From CAWDMN01 sp963803155 (GTDB lineage: Bacteria > Acidobacteriota > Terriglobia > Versatilivoradales > Versatilivoraceae): DNA of 64,000 nt. The stretch is taken from positions 1-64,000 of the forward strand of contig CAWDMN010000038.1 in the NCBI GenBank assembly GCA_963803155.1. Direction: 5' to 3'. The translations under genes and the position numbers were made by a program. Under the pieces are notes generated by a model. The model did no database searches and was not told where the DNA came from. It saw only the letters and a list, made by a program, of their open reading frames with translations. Positions 55,078 through 64,000 of the stretch are shown piece by piece (position 1 is the first letter of the stretch; the number at the start of each line of letters is the position of its first letter).

Positions 55078-58000
55078 TCACCGCCGCAGGAAGCTGGGAC
55101 GGGTGTTCCATTCCGATAGATATTGCCAATGTTCCGCACTGTCTACCTCGGCAGGTACGCCCAAATAAGGATATACTCTCATTTTATGGAAAGGCAGAGG
55201 ATCGACGGTAGTGGCGGTGGCGGAGTGAATTTCGTGCCCTTTCTCATAGCCATCGCTATAGAGAAAATAAGTCCGCTTCCACCCGGAACGAAGCGCAGGC
55301 AAACGGGAGGCGTCAAATGAAAGCGCCACTTCTTCTCCATGCTCCATGACCACAAATTGATCGTCTGCTTTCCCGAGCAATGGCATTACATCGCCGTAAC
55401 GAGTCAGTAAGCCTTCATGCAGCCCCCAGTTGGGATGGGCCTCAATATTGGAATAATCAAAAATCTCAGGCAGTTTTCCATCCGGCAATTTGCGCTGCGG
55501 ATAGCCCAGCCACTCCAATTTGCCATTTTTGAGCGGCAATTCTCGCAAACAGATCGAAGAACTCGACGAAGTCTGAACAAAAGGATGACTTAACTTTTTC
55601 TCGGCAACCAGGGCTTGGTCGTAGTAGAGTGTTCGATTGCTGCGGATCCTGACCACGTGCTCTCCGGCGCGTAACATTTTCGAGAGATCTACTAAAACCA
55701 TTCGAGGGAGACCCGCGGACACACCCATATCATCCGTGCCACAACGCCATTTCCCGTTCGAGCCTTTGACATCCAAGACCGGGCCCCACAGCTGCTGATG
55801 AGCTTGGGACGCGGAGACAATGGAAGCCGAGGAATTCCAATAACTCCAGCTATAAAGAAGCAGGGCTGGCGATTTGATTCCCTTGAGATCGCCCAGATCC
55901 AGCGTGAGCGCCCATTCTTTCGCAAATCCTTTGAATGGCAAAAGCTCATAGTCATCGAAGTATTTCCGATCGGCCTTTTCCAGCGCCGAAGTCACATCGT
56001 GGCCATGATGATCCGTGGCGCGCCGCACGGGATGCAGGTTCTCAAACGCATAAAGTTCGGCCGGCTGTCTGTTCTTGGCCTCATTAACCATCCGTTCGTT
56101 GGGATAGACTGCTATTCCTGCCGGATGATCGACCGCCATCAGCCGCACTTGATCCAAATAAGTGACCTCTTCGAGGGGATTGGCCCAGCGGATCTCCAGA
56201 GTGCCACGGGAGGTTGGTCGCAAATCCTCTGAAGTCAGACGAAGCCATTCGCCCGAATCCGGTTGGGAAAAGACTCCCGGCGTGACCAGTTCTCCGAGGA
56301 TGCCGGCGCTGATGGTGTCGGCGATAAAGCGGAATCGTTGTCCATCCCAGGTGAAAATCGTCGGGCAGGAATTAACATCCAGCAAAGGTTCGGCCACCTT
56401 GATCCCCTGATTGGCTTTAATATCTTTTAAGGTCCAACGGACACCGGAAGGAAATACCGAACGAACAAAGTCCACTCCTTTTTCCGTCCCGAGATCGAAA
56501 TAGACTTCCGCCGCATCGCATCCACCCACGCCATTGCCCGCCCGGAGTTCCTTGATCTCCCAGCGTCCCACCGAGCGGATTTCCACTTTGGTCCCGATCC
56601 CCAGCTTGTTGCTTTTCACCTTTCCCGGTTCGGCATAACCTTGAGGCTGCACCCGCAACCAACTGGTTGGATGATTTTCATTGAGGTTAAGCAGGGGGGA
56701 TTTTCCGCACTGGACGATCAATTCATCAGGCGCTCCGTCCCGGTTGATATCCCCATAGGATCGCGATTCTCCCAAGGGGGGAAGTTTGGGTGCATTTTTC
56801 ACCGGATAATCGACTGCGCTAAAAGTGCCATCGCTCATATTGAGATAAACCGTCGGCTTGCCACTGATGCCCATCAAAACAAAATCCACCGACCGATCGT
56901 TGTTGACATCGGAAAAGTAAACGGCCCGGCTGGGCAGGCCATTCCCTTCCACTTTGGCCTCTTTGGTAATGTCGGTGAAAGTGCCGTCGGAATTGTTGCG
57001 CAACAACAGGTTCGGGACCCCGGCAAAGTCAGCGGGGAATCGGAGTTGTGCTTTTTCGGGAAGTTTGCTCAAGTCGGCAAAACCTGGCAAGAAGATGTCG
57101 AGATCGCCGTCGTGATCTACATCGGCCAGCGCTATTCCCAGATACCAGGCATCCGGCGGTATTAGCTTCGCTACCCCGCTGGATTCAGTTATGTCTTCAA
57201 ATTTTCCTTTGTTGTTGCGCAGGATTTTCACTCCACCTCTGCCGGCGAGAACCAAATCGCTCCAACCGTCATTATCCAGGTCGCCCCAGGCACAGCTGGT
57301 TACCGCGATGTCAATATTGGCCAAACCAACTCGTGCCGTTACATCTTCAAATTTCCCGTCAGGCGTTTGTTCCAACAAAGCCTGCTTCCCATCGCCACTG
57401 ACCAGAAACAAGTCCAGCAATCCATCATTGTTGTAATCACAAATCGCGCTGGCGGCAGAGGCCGCCGCCACCAAACTTTGCTGATTGATCTTCTGGGCAT
57501 ACCATTCCCTGGCTGTGGGATTCCCCTTCAAAGCCCCTTGCAGAACTGGATCCAAGATTGCCGCCTGATTCGGAAACTGAATGCCTCGTTGAGCCGCCAC
57601 ATTGGAATAACGAAGGGGAACGGAGGAAGGAGCGGGCAGTTCTCGGGAATCGGCGATCGCTTCGGCATATTTACCCTGCCGCAAATATTCCAGGGTGCTT
57701 TTGGGTGGCGCCACAGCCTTAATGCTGGAGGTTTCCAGTTTGCGGAAATTTTCTAACTCCGTCTGGGCTTGCTCACTCATTCCAGCGCGGTTGAGGGCCA
57801 TAAAGAGGTTGTATCGAAACTGCCTCTGATATGGCTCAAATGAAGCGGCTTTTCGCAATGGGGCGATCGCTTCCGCATATTGTCTTTGCTTGCTGAAACA
57901 GTATCCGAGGTTGTACCAAGACTTGGCATCGTTGGGATCCAATTGCGTGACTTTCAGAAAATATTGTCTTGCGGAGTCATATTCACCATCGGTTTCAAGA

Positions 58001-58425
58001 ACCAAACCGAGCATGAAATTGACATAAGGATTATCTGAGCTCACTTTCAATAATTCATTGAGTGTGGCCAGGGCCGAATCTTTTTGTCCCGCATAGTAGA
58101 AAGCCATGCCGAGATTGATTTTCGCGGTCAAGTACGCAGGCGCGATTTCCAAAGCCACTTTGAGTTCCTTGATGGCCTCAGGGAAATAATTCGGATCTTT
58201 GGGGCCGGCATCCATTAGAGCCACGCCCAGATTATTATGCCGGATCGCTTCTTCAGGAATGCCCTTGGGAGCTTCGGCCAGGATAGCTGAAGAGGATCCA
58301 TTGCCATCGGATTGCCAGAAAACGAACGAAGCCAAAGCCGCTAAAAGGAGAATTCCTAACGGCAATCCAATATGAAAAATAGAATTCCCTTTTCCCCAAG
58401 AAACCGATTTTTTAATAGGAATCAC
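55078..58425 (-). CDS. Giant TPR-FG-GAP-ASPIC/UnbV fusion protein
   Basis: 1115 residues from a GTG at 58425, chosen because GGGAGGAG lies directly upstream; an ATG 47 codons earlier is also in frame. A transmembrane segment (about 18-38, GLPLGILLLAALASFVFW) anchors it. TPR repeats cover about 55-230, a propeller of FG-GAP loops (DYNNDGLLDLF, DLDNDGWSDLV, DVDHDGDLDIF) about 290-590, then an ASPIC/UnbV domain (NHPTSWLRVQPQG to IKVAEPLL) about 590-700. The last 410 residues begin SCPTIFTWDGQRFRFIAD and form a beta-rich module also containing EEVTYLDQVRLMAVDHP; it is recurrent behind UnbV domains in Acidobacteriota-like proteins but of unknown function. Confidence 0.9.
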   Translation of the reverse strand: MIPIKKSVSWGKGNSIFHIGLPLGILLLAALASFVFWQSDGNGSSSAILAEAPKGIPEEAIRHNNLGVALMDAGPKDPNYFPEAIKELKVALEIAPAYLTAKINLGMAFYYAGQKDSALATLNELLKVSSDNPYVNFMLGLVLETDGEYDSARQYFLKVTQLDPNDAKSWYNLGYCFSKQRQYAEAIAPLRKAASFEPYQRQFRYNLFMALNRAGMSEQAQTELENFRKLETSSIKAVAPPKSTLEYLRQGKYAEAIADSRELPAPSSVPLRYSNVAAQRGIQFPNQAAILDPVLQGALKGNPTAREWYAQKINQQSLVAAASAASAICDYNNDGLLDLFLVSGDGKQALLEQTPDGKFEDVTARVGLANIDIAVTSCAWGDLDNDGWSDLVLAGRGGVKILRNNKGKFEDITESSGVAKLIPPDAWYLGIALADVDHDGDLDIFLPGFADLSKLPEKAQLRFPADFAGVPNLLLRNNSDGTFTDITKEAKVEGNGLPSRAVYFSDVNNDRSVDFVLMGISGKPTVYLNMSDGTFSAVDYPVKNAPKLPPLGESRSYGDINRDGAPDELIVQCGKSPLLNLNENHPTSWLRVQPQGYAEPGKVKSNKLGIGTKVEIRSVGRWEIKELRAGNGVGGCDAAEVYFDLGTEKGVDFVRSVFPSGVRWTLKDIKANQGIKVAEPLLDVNSCPTIFTWDGQRFRFIADTISAGILGELVTPGVFSQPDSGEWLRLTSEDLRPTSRGTLEIRWANPLEEVTYLDQVRLMAVDHPAGIAVYPNERMVNEAKNRQPAELYAFENLHPVRRATDHHGHDVTSALEKADRKYFDDYELLPFKGFAKEWALTLDLGDLKGIKSPALLLYSWSYWNSSASIVSASQAHQQLWGPVLDVKGSNGKWRCGTDDMGVSAGLPRMVLVDLSKMLRAGEHVVRIRSNRTLYYDQALVAEKKLSHPFVQTSSSSSICLRELPLKNGKLEWLGYPQRKLPDGKLPEIFDYSNIEAHPNWGLHEGLLTRYGDVMPLLGKADDQFVVMEHGEEVALSFDASRLPALRSGWKRTYFLYSDGYEKGHEIHSATATTVDPLPFHKMRVYPYLGVPAEVDSAEHWQYLSEWNTRPSFLRR

Positions 58426-58654
58426 ACTCTCCTCCCAAAAAGAGCATTTGCGCTGCCCTGCGTCCGTTGACGCATTATACCCGAATTGCCGACCCTGGAT
58501 GCGTGAACTTATCGATGAAGCCGAGCTCCGAAGGCCGGGTCGGTTTGATGTGTTGGAAAAATCCAAAGAGTGCCAGGAGATTCTCGGTAAAAGATCTCCC
58601 TGATTTTATTTCGTCAATTCTCCGACAATTTCTCGATCGGTTAGCATTGCGGCG

Positions 58655-58800
58655 GCTCCCGGGAGGCACGGCAAAAGTAGAAGATCGTGGTCCATGGGGA
58701 GGCAAGCCTCCCGCGTGGGCGGACTCTACCCTGGCGAGCCGTTGTGCGAGCATGACAGGCCGCGGCTCGGCGGGAGCCTCGCCCTCCCGGCTGATTTAGT
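58655..58800. repeat. GC-rich palindromic intergenic element
   Basis: In the 410-base gap before the giant fusion gene. It contains several self-complementary blocks (GGCTCCCGGGAGGC, GGGAGGCAAGCCTCCC, GGCGGGAGCCTCGCCCTCCCG), clearly richer in GC than the flanks. It belongs by style with the GC-rich elements near 11131 and 36124, though the order of blocks differs. No coding potential. Confidence 0.45.
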
Positions 58801-58836
58801 CTAACGAATCAGAACCATTCCTTGTTAATTTTGAAT

Positions 58837-59931
58837 CTACAGGAGTTCCGAGCCGAATATTTCCCCTACCAACCGATGGAGTTCTTTGATCGATTCCGCC
58901 CGGTCGGCTGGACAAACCAACGTAGCATCGGGAGTATGTACGATAATCATGTTTTCACAGCCGATGGCGGCAATAAGATGATTCGATTCGGAAGATGCAA
59001 TCAGCGTATTGGAAGTGTCGAGCAGGAGATTTTTATCTGAAGCCAGCGCATTCCCTTTTTCATCCAGCGGGCAGGTCCGGGAAAACATCGGCCAAGAGCC
59101 GACATCCAACCAATTCACATCCATCGGGATTGCCGCGACTCGAACCTTGGGATCTTGGGATGCCGGTTCCATGACCGCGAAGTCGACGCTGATTTTTTTC
59201 AAGGCAGGATAAACAGCCGCGATGGTGCCGGCCGCATCGTCTTCATTCCAGCTTTTCGCTATTCGATTCAATCCCTCATAATTGGAGGGCTCATATCGTT
59301 GGAGGCAATCCATCAAGGTTGACGCCCGCCAGATAAACATCCCGCTATTCCACAAGTACCGTTCAGGGCCTGATTGAACATAATGCCGCGCCGTAACGAG
59401 ATCTGGTTTTTCCCGAAATTGGTGGACAGTGAAAACACCCTCCCGCAAAGGCTCAGCAAGCTCCAGGTATCCAAACCCGGTGGCCGCGCTGGTGGGGGTT
59501 ATCCCGAAGGTCACGAGGGTTTCAGGGGCTTGTTCCACCACATTGAATCCCCGTGCCACAATTTCCTGAAATCTCTCAACTGGAGTGATGATGTGATCGG
59601 CGGTGAATACGGCAATGATGGCTTCAGGATCGAGCCGGCCAAGGATTGCGGCCCCTAATCCCACGGCGTTCAGCGTGTCCCGGCCCACCGGCTCACCGAG
59701 GAAACGGGCGGGAGAACACTCAGGAAGGGCTTTCAGAATTAATCCGCGATGCTTTTCGGCGGCGCAAATATAACAACATTCCTTAGGCGCCACGCCCCGG
59801 AGTCTTTCATAAGCCACTTGCAGAAGACTCTTCCCGCCAATAAACGGGATCAGTTGCTTCGGCAGCGTGGTGCGGCTCATCGGCCAGAGTCGCGTCCCTG
59901 ATCCTCCGGCCAAGATTAAAGCATATCGCAT
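58837..59931 (-). CDS. manC: Mannose-1-phosphate guanylyltransferase
   Basis: Forms GDP-mannose from mannose-1-phosphate and GTP, for polysaccharide or glycoprotein synthesis. 364 residues with the nucleotidyltransferase signature LILAGGSGTRLWPMSRTTLPKQLIPF at the very N-terminus (split here by family-conserved positions), ADHIITPVERF near 110, GFGYLELAEP near 160, EKPDLVTARHYVQSG and WNSGMFIWRAS near 180-205, and the DVNWLDVGSW segment near 275. The isomerase domain of bifunctional ManC is absent. The ATG start is standard. The phosphohexomutase at 36418 could supply its substrate but lies 21 kb away. Confidence 0.94.
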   Translation of the reverse strand: MRYALILAGGSGTRLWPMSRTTLPKQLIPFIGGKSLLQVAYERLRGVAPKECCYICAAEKHRGLILKALPECSPARFLGEPVGRDTLNAVGLGAAILGRLDPEAIIAVFTADHIITPVERFQEIVARGFNVVEQAPETLVTFGITPTSAATGFGYLELAEPLREGVFTVHQFREKPDLVTARHYVQSGPERYLWNSGMFIWRASTLMDCLQRYEPSNYEGLNRIAKSWNEDDAAGTIAAVYPALKKISVDFAVMEPASQDPKVRVAAIPMDVNWLDVGSWPMFSRTCPLDEKGNALASDKNLLLDTSNTLIASSESNHLIAAIGCENMIIVHTPDATLVCPADRAESIKELHRLVGEIFGSELL

Positions 59932-59970
59932 AGTCCCCTCACGGCTTCATGCTCAATGATTTGAAGAGCA

Positions 59971-60834
59971 TTATCGCCGTTCCGGCGACTCTTGTAAATC
60001 AGGTTTCCTGGAAACAATCCACTCCAAGGACTCGCGCAAGCTCTTTTGAAACTCAGGCCATCCCCCGCTGAACCGGTGATTTTCGGCATTTACGGAGAAC
60101 ATTTTTCTCATTTCGGAGTCCTGCCCAAACAAACCTCTTGCCGCGGCTGCCGGAAGAAAATCATCTCGTGTAGACTGAATCAAGGTCACAGGCAAATCGG
60201 CGATATCGGGAATTTTTTCAAAAGTCTCAAAAAGGATGGTCTGCAACTGGGGACGCCAATTGGCAATAATGATGTGCTTCCCGCGTCTGTGAATTTTAAG
60301 CTCTTGCTTATCGGGCAATCCAATTCCAATCACGCCGGCACAACGCGATTGAAAATTAGGGTCCGATCCCACCAATACGGAAAAAGCCGCACCTCTGGAC
60401 CAACCCGCCAAAATTATATGGCCCGCCGATTTTGCTCCCATTTCTTGATCACAGGCCTGGGCAATTTGAGTATAATCCCGGACCAACTCTTCCAAGTTTG
60501 CCGGCAAGGGGGAATTCCCCAAGAGTTTCAAATAGGATCTGGAGCTGAATCCCGCGACGGGAAAACCGTCCAGCGCAAATTCTTTGAACATTTTGGTAGC
60601 CGCGCCAAACCAACCTCCATCGCCACTGGCGTAAAGCACATAATAATCACGAGACTTCTCTGATCCCGGGATAGCTAAGTGAATATCAAGTGATTTCCCA
60701 TGCAGCTGAAGACTCCTGGTTGAAAAGCGGATAGTTGCCACTTGAGCCGCATCTGCTGTGAGAGTCAAAGGCCCCTGACAAATTATCAAGATTCCGATGA
60801 CGCACGACACGATGTTTCTTCTTATCATGAGCAA
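59971..60834 (-). CDS. VirJ/AcvB-like exported alpha/beta hydrolase
   Basis: 287 residues with a signal peptide (IVSCVIGILIICQGPLTLTADA). The motif YYVLYASGDGGWFGAATKMF and the elbow AGWSRGAAF (Ser near 150) match the VirJ/AcvB hydrolase group, whose characterised members act in the periplasm, including on lysyl-phosphatidylglycerol. The acid is probably in QSTRDDFLP near 215 and the His in NAENHRFSGG near 250, completing a triad. It lies 39 bases upstream of manC in the same orientation. In-frame ATGs at 60834 and 60828 are both possible starts. Confidence 0.82.
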   Translation of the reverse strand: MLMIRRNIVSCVIGILIICQGPLTLTADAAQVATIRFSTRSLQLHGKSLDIHLAIPGSEKSRDYYVLYASGDGGWFGAATKMFKEFALDGFPVAGFSSRSYLKLLGNSPLPANLEELVRDYTQIAQACDQEMGAKSAGHIILAGWSRGAAFSVLVGSDPNFQSRCAGVIGIGLPDKQELKIHRRGKHIIIANWRPQLQTILFETFEKIPDIADLPVTLIQSTRDDFLPAAAARGLFGQDSEMRKMFSVNAENHRFSGGWPEFQKSLRESLEWIVSRKPDLQESPERR

Positions 60835-61310
60835 TCCTTTGAGCTCTTTCGACTCATTTCTTGAAGCCGCATTTTTTCAGCGGAAAAAGCTAGAAATTCC
60901 CGTTCCCTAATCCGAAATAAATCCGGTCCAACCGATCCTCCCCACATCTAGAATTTAACATAACGGACAATTGGACCATTTTATGCGGGAGCATATTACA
61001 ACATGAATCGTGAAACATAACGGCGAACGGGATTCCATTGGGACTCCGCCGCCAAAGCTTGCCGCGAAATGAATCCACATGCAAATCAACCGGCCGGCGG
61101 GATAAAGAAAGCCATTTTTTCGAATCGCGGAGTAATGAATGGGAAGTCGTCTCTGAACAACAGCAGGGAAGAGCCCTCAGGCGGCGGTTTGATGACATAT
61201 CAGGCATGGATCCCGGAGGGCTGGGCTCCGCAAGGCTGATAGAGGCCGTTCGCTTAGAGCCTCACGGAGTTCGACCCCAATTCTCTTCTTCAGGATTTCG
61301 GGATCAACCA
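60835..61310. other. Intergenic region with a GC-rich stretch
   Basis: 476 bases between the VirJ-like gene and the Spy/CpxP-like gene. Near 61195-61280 a GC-rich segment contains GGAGGGCTGGGCTCC and CACGGAGTTCGACC, recalling the GGAGTTCG block of the dispersed elements. No gene seen. Confidence 0.4.
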
Positions 61311-61865
61311 TCACTGGGCGGTTGATCCAGTCCCCGACGGAGTGTGGTTCCAACGATTCTGCCGGCGTGTTTTTTGCTCTTCCCTGAATTTGGCTAGCCT
61401 GTCTTTTTGATCCGGTGTCAGAAGCGCATAGATCTGAGACTGCGTCGTAGCACGGATTCCAGCCAATTGTCCCAGCAGTGTCCCCTCCTGGGCCGCCAGC
61501 TTTTGAATGGCGTCCGCCGGCTGTCCAGATTGAATGGCCGTCTCAATCTGATCTCTCAGCTGTTTTAATTGATCGTGAACCGGTTGCGCTTGAGACTGGG
61601 CCGCCTTCCGCAAATCCTGGATTTGAGTTTTTTGAGCATCGGTCAACCCAAGATAGCTGCCCATCAAACCCCGAAAATCAAAGCCGGGTTCCCCCATGGG
61701 AAATTTTCCCCGGCGTGGTCCCTGAGCAAAGAGTGAATTCGCCAGAGACAGTACAATGATCAACCCGCACATAAACATTAAAATACCATGGAGTCGATCC
61801 AAGCAGTTTTTCAACATGACATGGCCCCCTTCCCTGGAAATAAATAGTGAGATTCTACCTTTCAT
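61311..61865 (-). CDS. Spy/CpxP-like periplasmic protein
   Basis: From the ATG at 61865, which has GGAGGAG 5 bases upstream, the product has 184 residues with a long N-terminal region ending in a signal peptide (LMFMCGLIIVLSLANSLFA). The mature part is alpha-helical with the paired LTDAQKTQIQDLR and LTPDQKDRLAKFREEQ motifs of the Spy/CpxP family (LTxxQ), about 55 residues apart, and a basic C-terminal tail. Family members are periplasmic chaperones or stress sensors. ATG 61817, preceded by AAGGGGG, would give a shorter normal signal peptide. A strong hairpin lies just upstream of the 61865 ribosome binding site. Confidence 0.72.
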   Translation of the reverse strand: MKGRISLFISREGGHVMLKNCLDRLHGILMFMCGLIIVLSLANSLFAQGPRRGKFPMGEPGFDFRGLMGSYLGLTDAQKTQIQDLRKAAQSQAQPVHDQLKQLRDQIETAIQSGQPADAIQKLAAQEGTLLGQLAGIRATTQSQIYALLTPDQKDRLAKFREEQKTRRQNRWNHTPSGTGSTAQ

Positions 61866-61886
61866 ATTTCTCCTCCGTTCAAATTT

Positions 61887-61920
61887 ATTGCTCCTGATGG
61901 GTGTCCTCATCAGGAGCAAT
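61887..61920 (-). promoter_or_regulatory. 13-bp hairpin in the leader of the Spy/CpxP-like gene
   Basis: ATTGCTCCTGATG and its exact complement CATCAGGAGCAAT enclose an 8-base loop, ending 17 bases before the GGAGGAG ribosome binding site. No T run follows on the minus strand, so an mRNA leader or protein-binding site is more likely than a terminator. Confidence 0.55.
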
Positions 61921-62575
61921 TCCTCAGCCGATTTCATCAAATCATTCTTTGAACACCCAATCATTGAAACGCAAAATGGCTGTTGGCTGAGGTAAAATCT
62001 TGGTCAATTTTGCGTAAAGAATTGTAAAAACCATTTCAGGGCACCGTGAAATGAATTGTAGGCAGGTATACTTCCTTCCAGCGCTTTAATCAGGCGGTGA
62101 GGAAAAACCCGCTGAAGTCTAGAATGGAATCTGCGGACGTGATGGTAATGGAGTCCCTGATTTGGCCTTGCGGGATCTCTCCCTCATCTTTTGTCGAGTC
62201 GCAGAATCAAACGATCACTAACCCGTGGGATTGGGTTGGGATCGGTAATTGCCGGACAGACGCTTTGATGGATCAATGGGTCAATTCAGGCTTCCCAGGC
62301 AAAGGATGGCGGATTGATCGCGGAAATCAGGATGCCTCAAGTTGCTAATGCAAATCGGGTGGAATAACCAATTACTGCACGATCTAATTCATAGTCGGAA
62401 TCAAGTTAGGCGTGGAAATCGCCGGGGAAGATATCTCAGCCCGCAGAGACATGTCAGCGGTTTACACGGGCGGATCGCGTTCCGCCCGTGTATGAGGCCA
62501 TCCGCTGCCCTGTTTCAAGATATGAATTCTCAGAAATTAAAGCAGGAGGCCTCAAATCCGCAGATTCGTTGAAGG
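61921..62575. other. Intergenic region, no gene seen
   Basis: About 650 bases between the hairpin and the symporter stop codon. Short open frames at 62097-62348 and 62342-62572 have no coding character. A small GC-rich inverted repeat, CACGGGCGG/CCGCCCGTG, lies at 62467-62492. Confidence 0.45.
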
Positions 62576-64000
62576 TCAACTCCAGAGCCGTTGAATGACT
62601 CGGATCAGGATGGAGCTGCTAATTGCGAAAACCGCCAGGAGAGCCATAGTGTAGCCCATTCGACCATAGAGGAGGTTTCCCACCATGAATAGCCCGGACC
62701 AAATCACCGCGCTTCCGGCCACCCAGCCCAAAAGAGCCAGTGGGATGTTATCTTTCTTGGCATATTCAGCCGCTTCCGCCTCTGACACGCCCGCCTCTTG
62801 CCGAATGCACTTCCAACCCGGTCCAAAGGGGTGCACTTTGCGATAAAAATCGATGAGCCGCTGTTTTTCCGTTTGTGGACCAACGAAGGCCATAATCACC
62901 CAGCAAATCGAGGTGAAAAAGACAGTGGCCAGCAGCTCTTTATGCGTCCCCAGCGCTATGCCGTTTTTATGCATAAACAAAAATCCGATCGAGATGCCAA
63001 AAGAGCTGACCATGGCGGTAATTTCACACCAAGCCGTCACCCGCCACCAGAACCAGCGCAATAGGTAAAGTAATCCCGTCCCGGCTCCCACCTGGAGAAT
63101 AATATTAAAGCTGTCTTGCGCCGTCTCCAGAACGAAAACCATGGAAGACGAGAGAACGAATAGTAGAATGGTGGCCATTCTTCCCGCTTTGACATAATGC
63201 TTCTCGGTCGCATCTTTTTTCATGAAACGGCGGTAAAAATCATGGACCAGGTAAGAGGCTCCCCAATTCAGGTGAGTCAGAATTGTGGAAGAGTTGGCCG
63301 CGATCAGACCACCCACCATGAGTCCAATCCACCCAATGGGAAGGAATTTGAGCATGGCCGGAAAAGCGATATCGTGCCCAACCAAGGAAGGATCAACATG
63401 AGGAAAGGCTTTCTGAATATCAGACAACTCCGGATATATAATGATGGAGGCCAATCCCACCAAAATCCAAGGCCAGGGGCGCAGAATATAATGAGCTAGG
63501 TTGAAAAAAAGGGTTCCCCCCAGAGAATCTTTCTCGGACTTGGATGCCAGCATCCGCTGGGCAATATAGCTGCCCCCGCCCGGTTCAGCTCCAGGATACC
63601 AAACCGCCCACCATTGGACGCAGAGTGGCATGATAAACACAGCCACAGCTAAATCCCAATTATTGGAAAAATCCGGAAGTATATTCAAATAATTCACCCC
63701 CCCTGGGCCTTTCAAATGGGAGAGCTTTTCCACCAATCCGCTCAATCCGCCCACTTGGGGCAACTTGACGGCGAAATAGGCCGCTGCAATCACCGCCGAC
63801 ATCTTGATGAAGAATTGAACCATATCAATGACCAAGACACCCCACAGCCCGGAATGGGCCGCGAAGGCGACATTCAGCAAACCAATGGCCAGCAGGGTTT
63901 CCCAGCGGTTCAAATCGAAGAGAACGTTGGCGATTTTACAGGCCGCCAGATTGACCGTTGCCATGATAATGCAATTAAAAAAAAGGCCAAGGTATATCGC
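62576..64000 (-). CDS. Sodium:solute symporter (SSS family), N-terminus beyond the window
   Basis: Inner-membrane Na+-coupled transporter. At least 474 residues are present; the open frame continues through 64000 (AIYLGLFFNCII before the internal Met), so the start is outside. About eleven hydrophobic helices are visible, with GLWGVLVIDMVQFF near the left end of the known part, WWAVWYPGAEPGGGSYIAQRMLASKSEKDS, which is the conserved loop with QRxLAxK, and GLMVGGLIAANSSTILTHLNWGASYLVHD, matching the SSS Na+-site helix (SS/ST pair). The substrate (sugar, amino acid or other solute) cannot be decided. Confidence 0.9.
   Translation of the reverse strand, partial: AIYLGLFFNCIIMATVNLAACKIANVLFDLNRWETLLAIGLLNVAFAAHSGLWGVLVIDMVQFFIKMSAVIAAAYFAVKLPQVGGLSGLVEKLSHLKGPGGVNYLNILPDFSNNWDLAVAVFIMPLCVQWWAVWYPGAEPGGGSYIAQRMLASKSEKDSLGGTLFFNLAHYILRPWPWILVGLASIIIYPELSDIQKAFPHVDPSLVGHDIAFPAMLKFLPIGWIGLMVGGLIAANSSTILTHLNWGASYLVHDFYRRFMKKDATEKHYVKAGRMATILLFVLSSSMVFVLETAQDSFNIILQVGAGTGLLYLLRWFWWRVTAWCEITAMVSSFGISIGFLFMHKNGIALGTHKELLATVFFTSICWVIMAFVGPQTEKQRLIDFYRKVHPFGPGWKCIRQEAGVSEAEAAEYAKKDNIPLALLGWVAGSAVIWSGLFMVGNLLYGRMGYTMALLAVFAISSSILIRVIQRLWS

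Overview
The window looks like a moderate-GC (about 50%) chromosomal piece of an Acidobacteriota-type bacterium, probably a metagenome contig. This rests on gene content only: tandem DUF507 genes, an S46 and an M28 peptidase, a long NHL-repeat secreted protein, a RibBA with a variant GTP-cyclohydrolase loop, a secreted M48 protease with duplicated RPTLKRR tails, and above all several FG-GAP/ASPIC-UnbV (CRTAC1-type) proteins. No rRNA or ribosomal-protein gene is present to fix the phylum.

Layout. 0-0.5 kb: a GC-rich, frameshifted end of a Gfo/Idh/MocA oxidoreductase fused onto a truncated peptide deformylase, most likely a chimeric contig end. 1.2-6.5 kb: aroC, then an MCE lipid-transport operon (mlaE-mlaF-mlaD), greA and a CDP-alcohol phosphatidyltransferase. 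7-11 kb: methyltransferase, M48 protease with a terminator, two DUF507 genes, tRNA-Asp and tRNA-Val. 11.5-19.3 kb: membrane ankyrin protein, M28 and S46 exopeptidases, SpoIIE-type phosphatase. 19.6-23.4 kb: a MacA-like adaptor with two FtsX/MacB-like permeases and no ATPase. 24-26.4 kb: ispG and an alpha/beta hydrolase separated by heptamer repeats. 26.6-28.6 kb: an IS1182-like element carrying an AbrB/MazE-like gene behind a promoter whose spacer is a perfect palindrome. 28.7-33.6 kb: a 1632-residue secreted metalloprotease-like/NHL protein. 34.5-37.8 kb: a Tat-exported sugar-acid dehydratase-like enzyme, tRNA-His and a phosphohexomutase. 37.8-42.1 kb: riboflavin genes ribD-ribE-ribBA (no ribH) and ftsY. 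42.3-47.2 kb: a c-di-GMP cluster with an HD-GYP receptor and a HD-GYP/GAF/GGDEF gene broken by one base. 47.5-58.4 kb: the CRTAC1 cluster, with two divergent paralogues now split by an intact 1.9-kb IS (18-bp inverted repeats, 9-bp target duplication), a TPR protein and a 1115-residue TPR/FG-GAP/UnbV fusion. 58.8-64 kb: mannose-1-phosphate guanylyltransferase, a VirJ-like hydrolase, a Spy/CpxP-like protein and a sodium:solute symporter cut by the window edge.

How it fits together: much of the window serves the envelope (MCE transport, phospholipid headgroups, MacA/FtsX export, secreted peptidases, large beta-propeller proteins), next to core metabolism and a second-messenger module. The least understood part is the CRTAC1/TPR cluster. 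The clearest new regulatory structure is the operator-in-promoter of the IS1182-like element.
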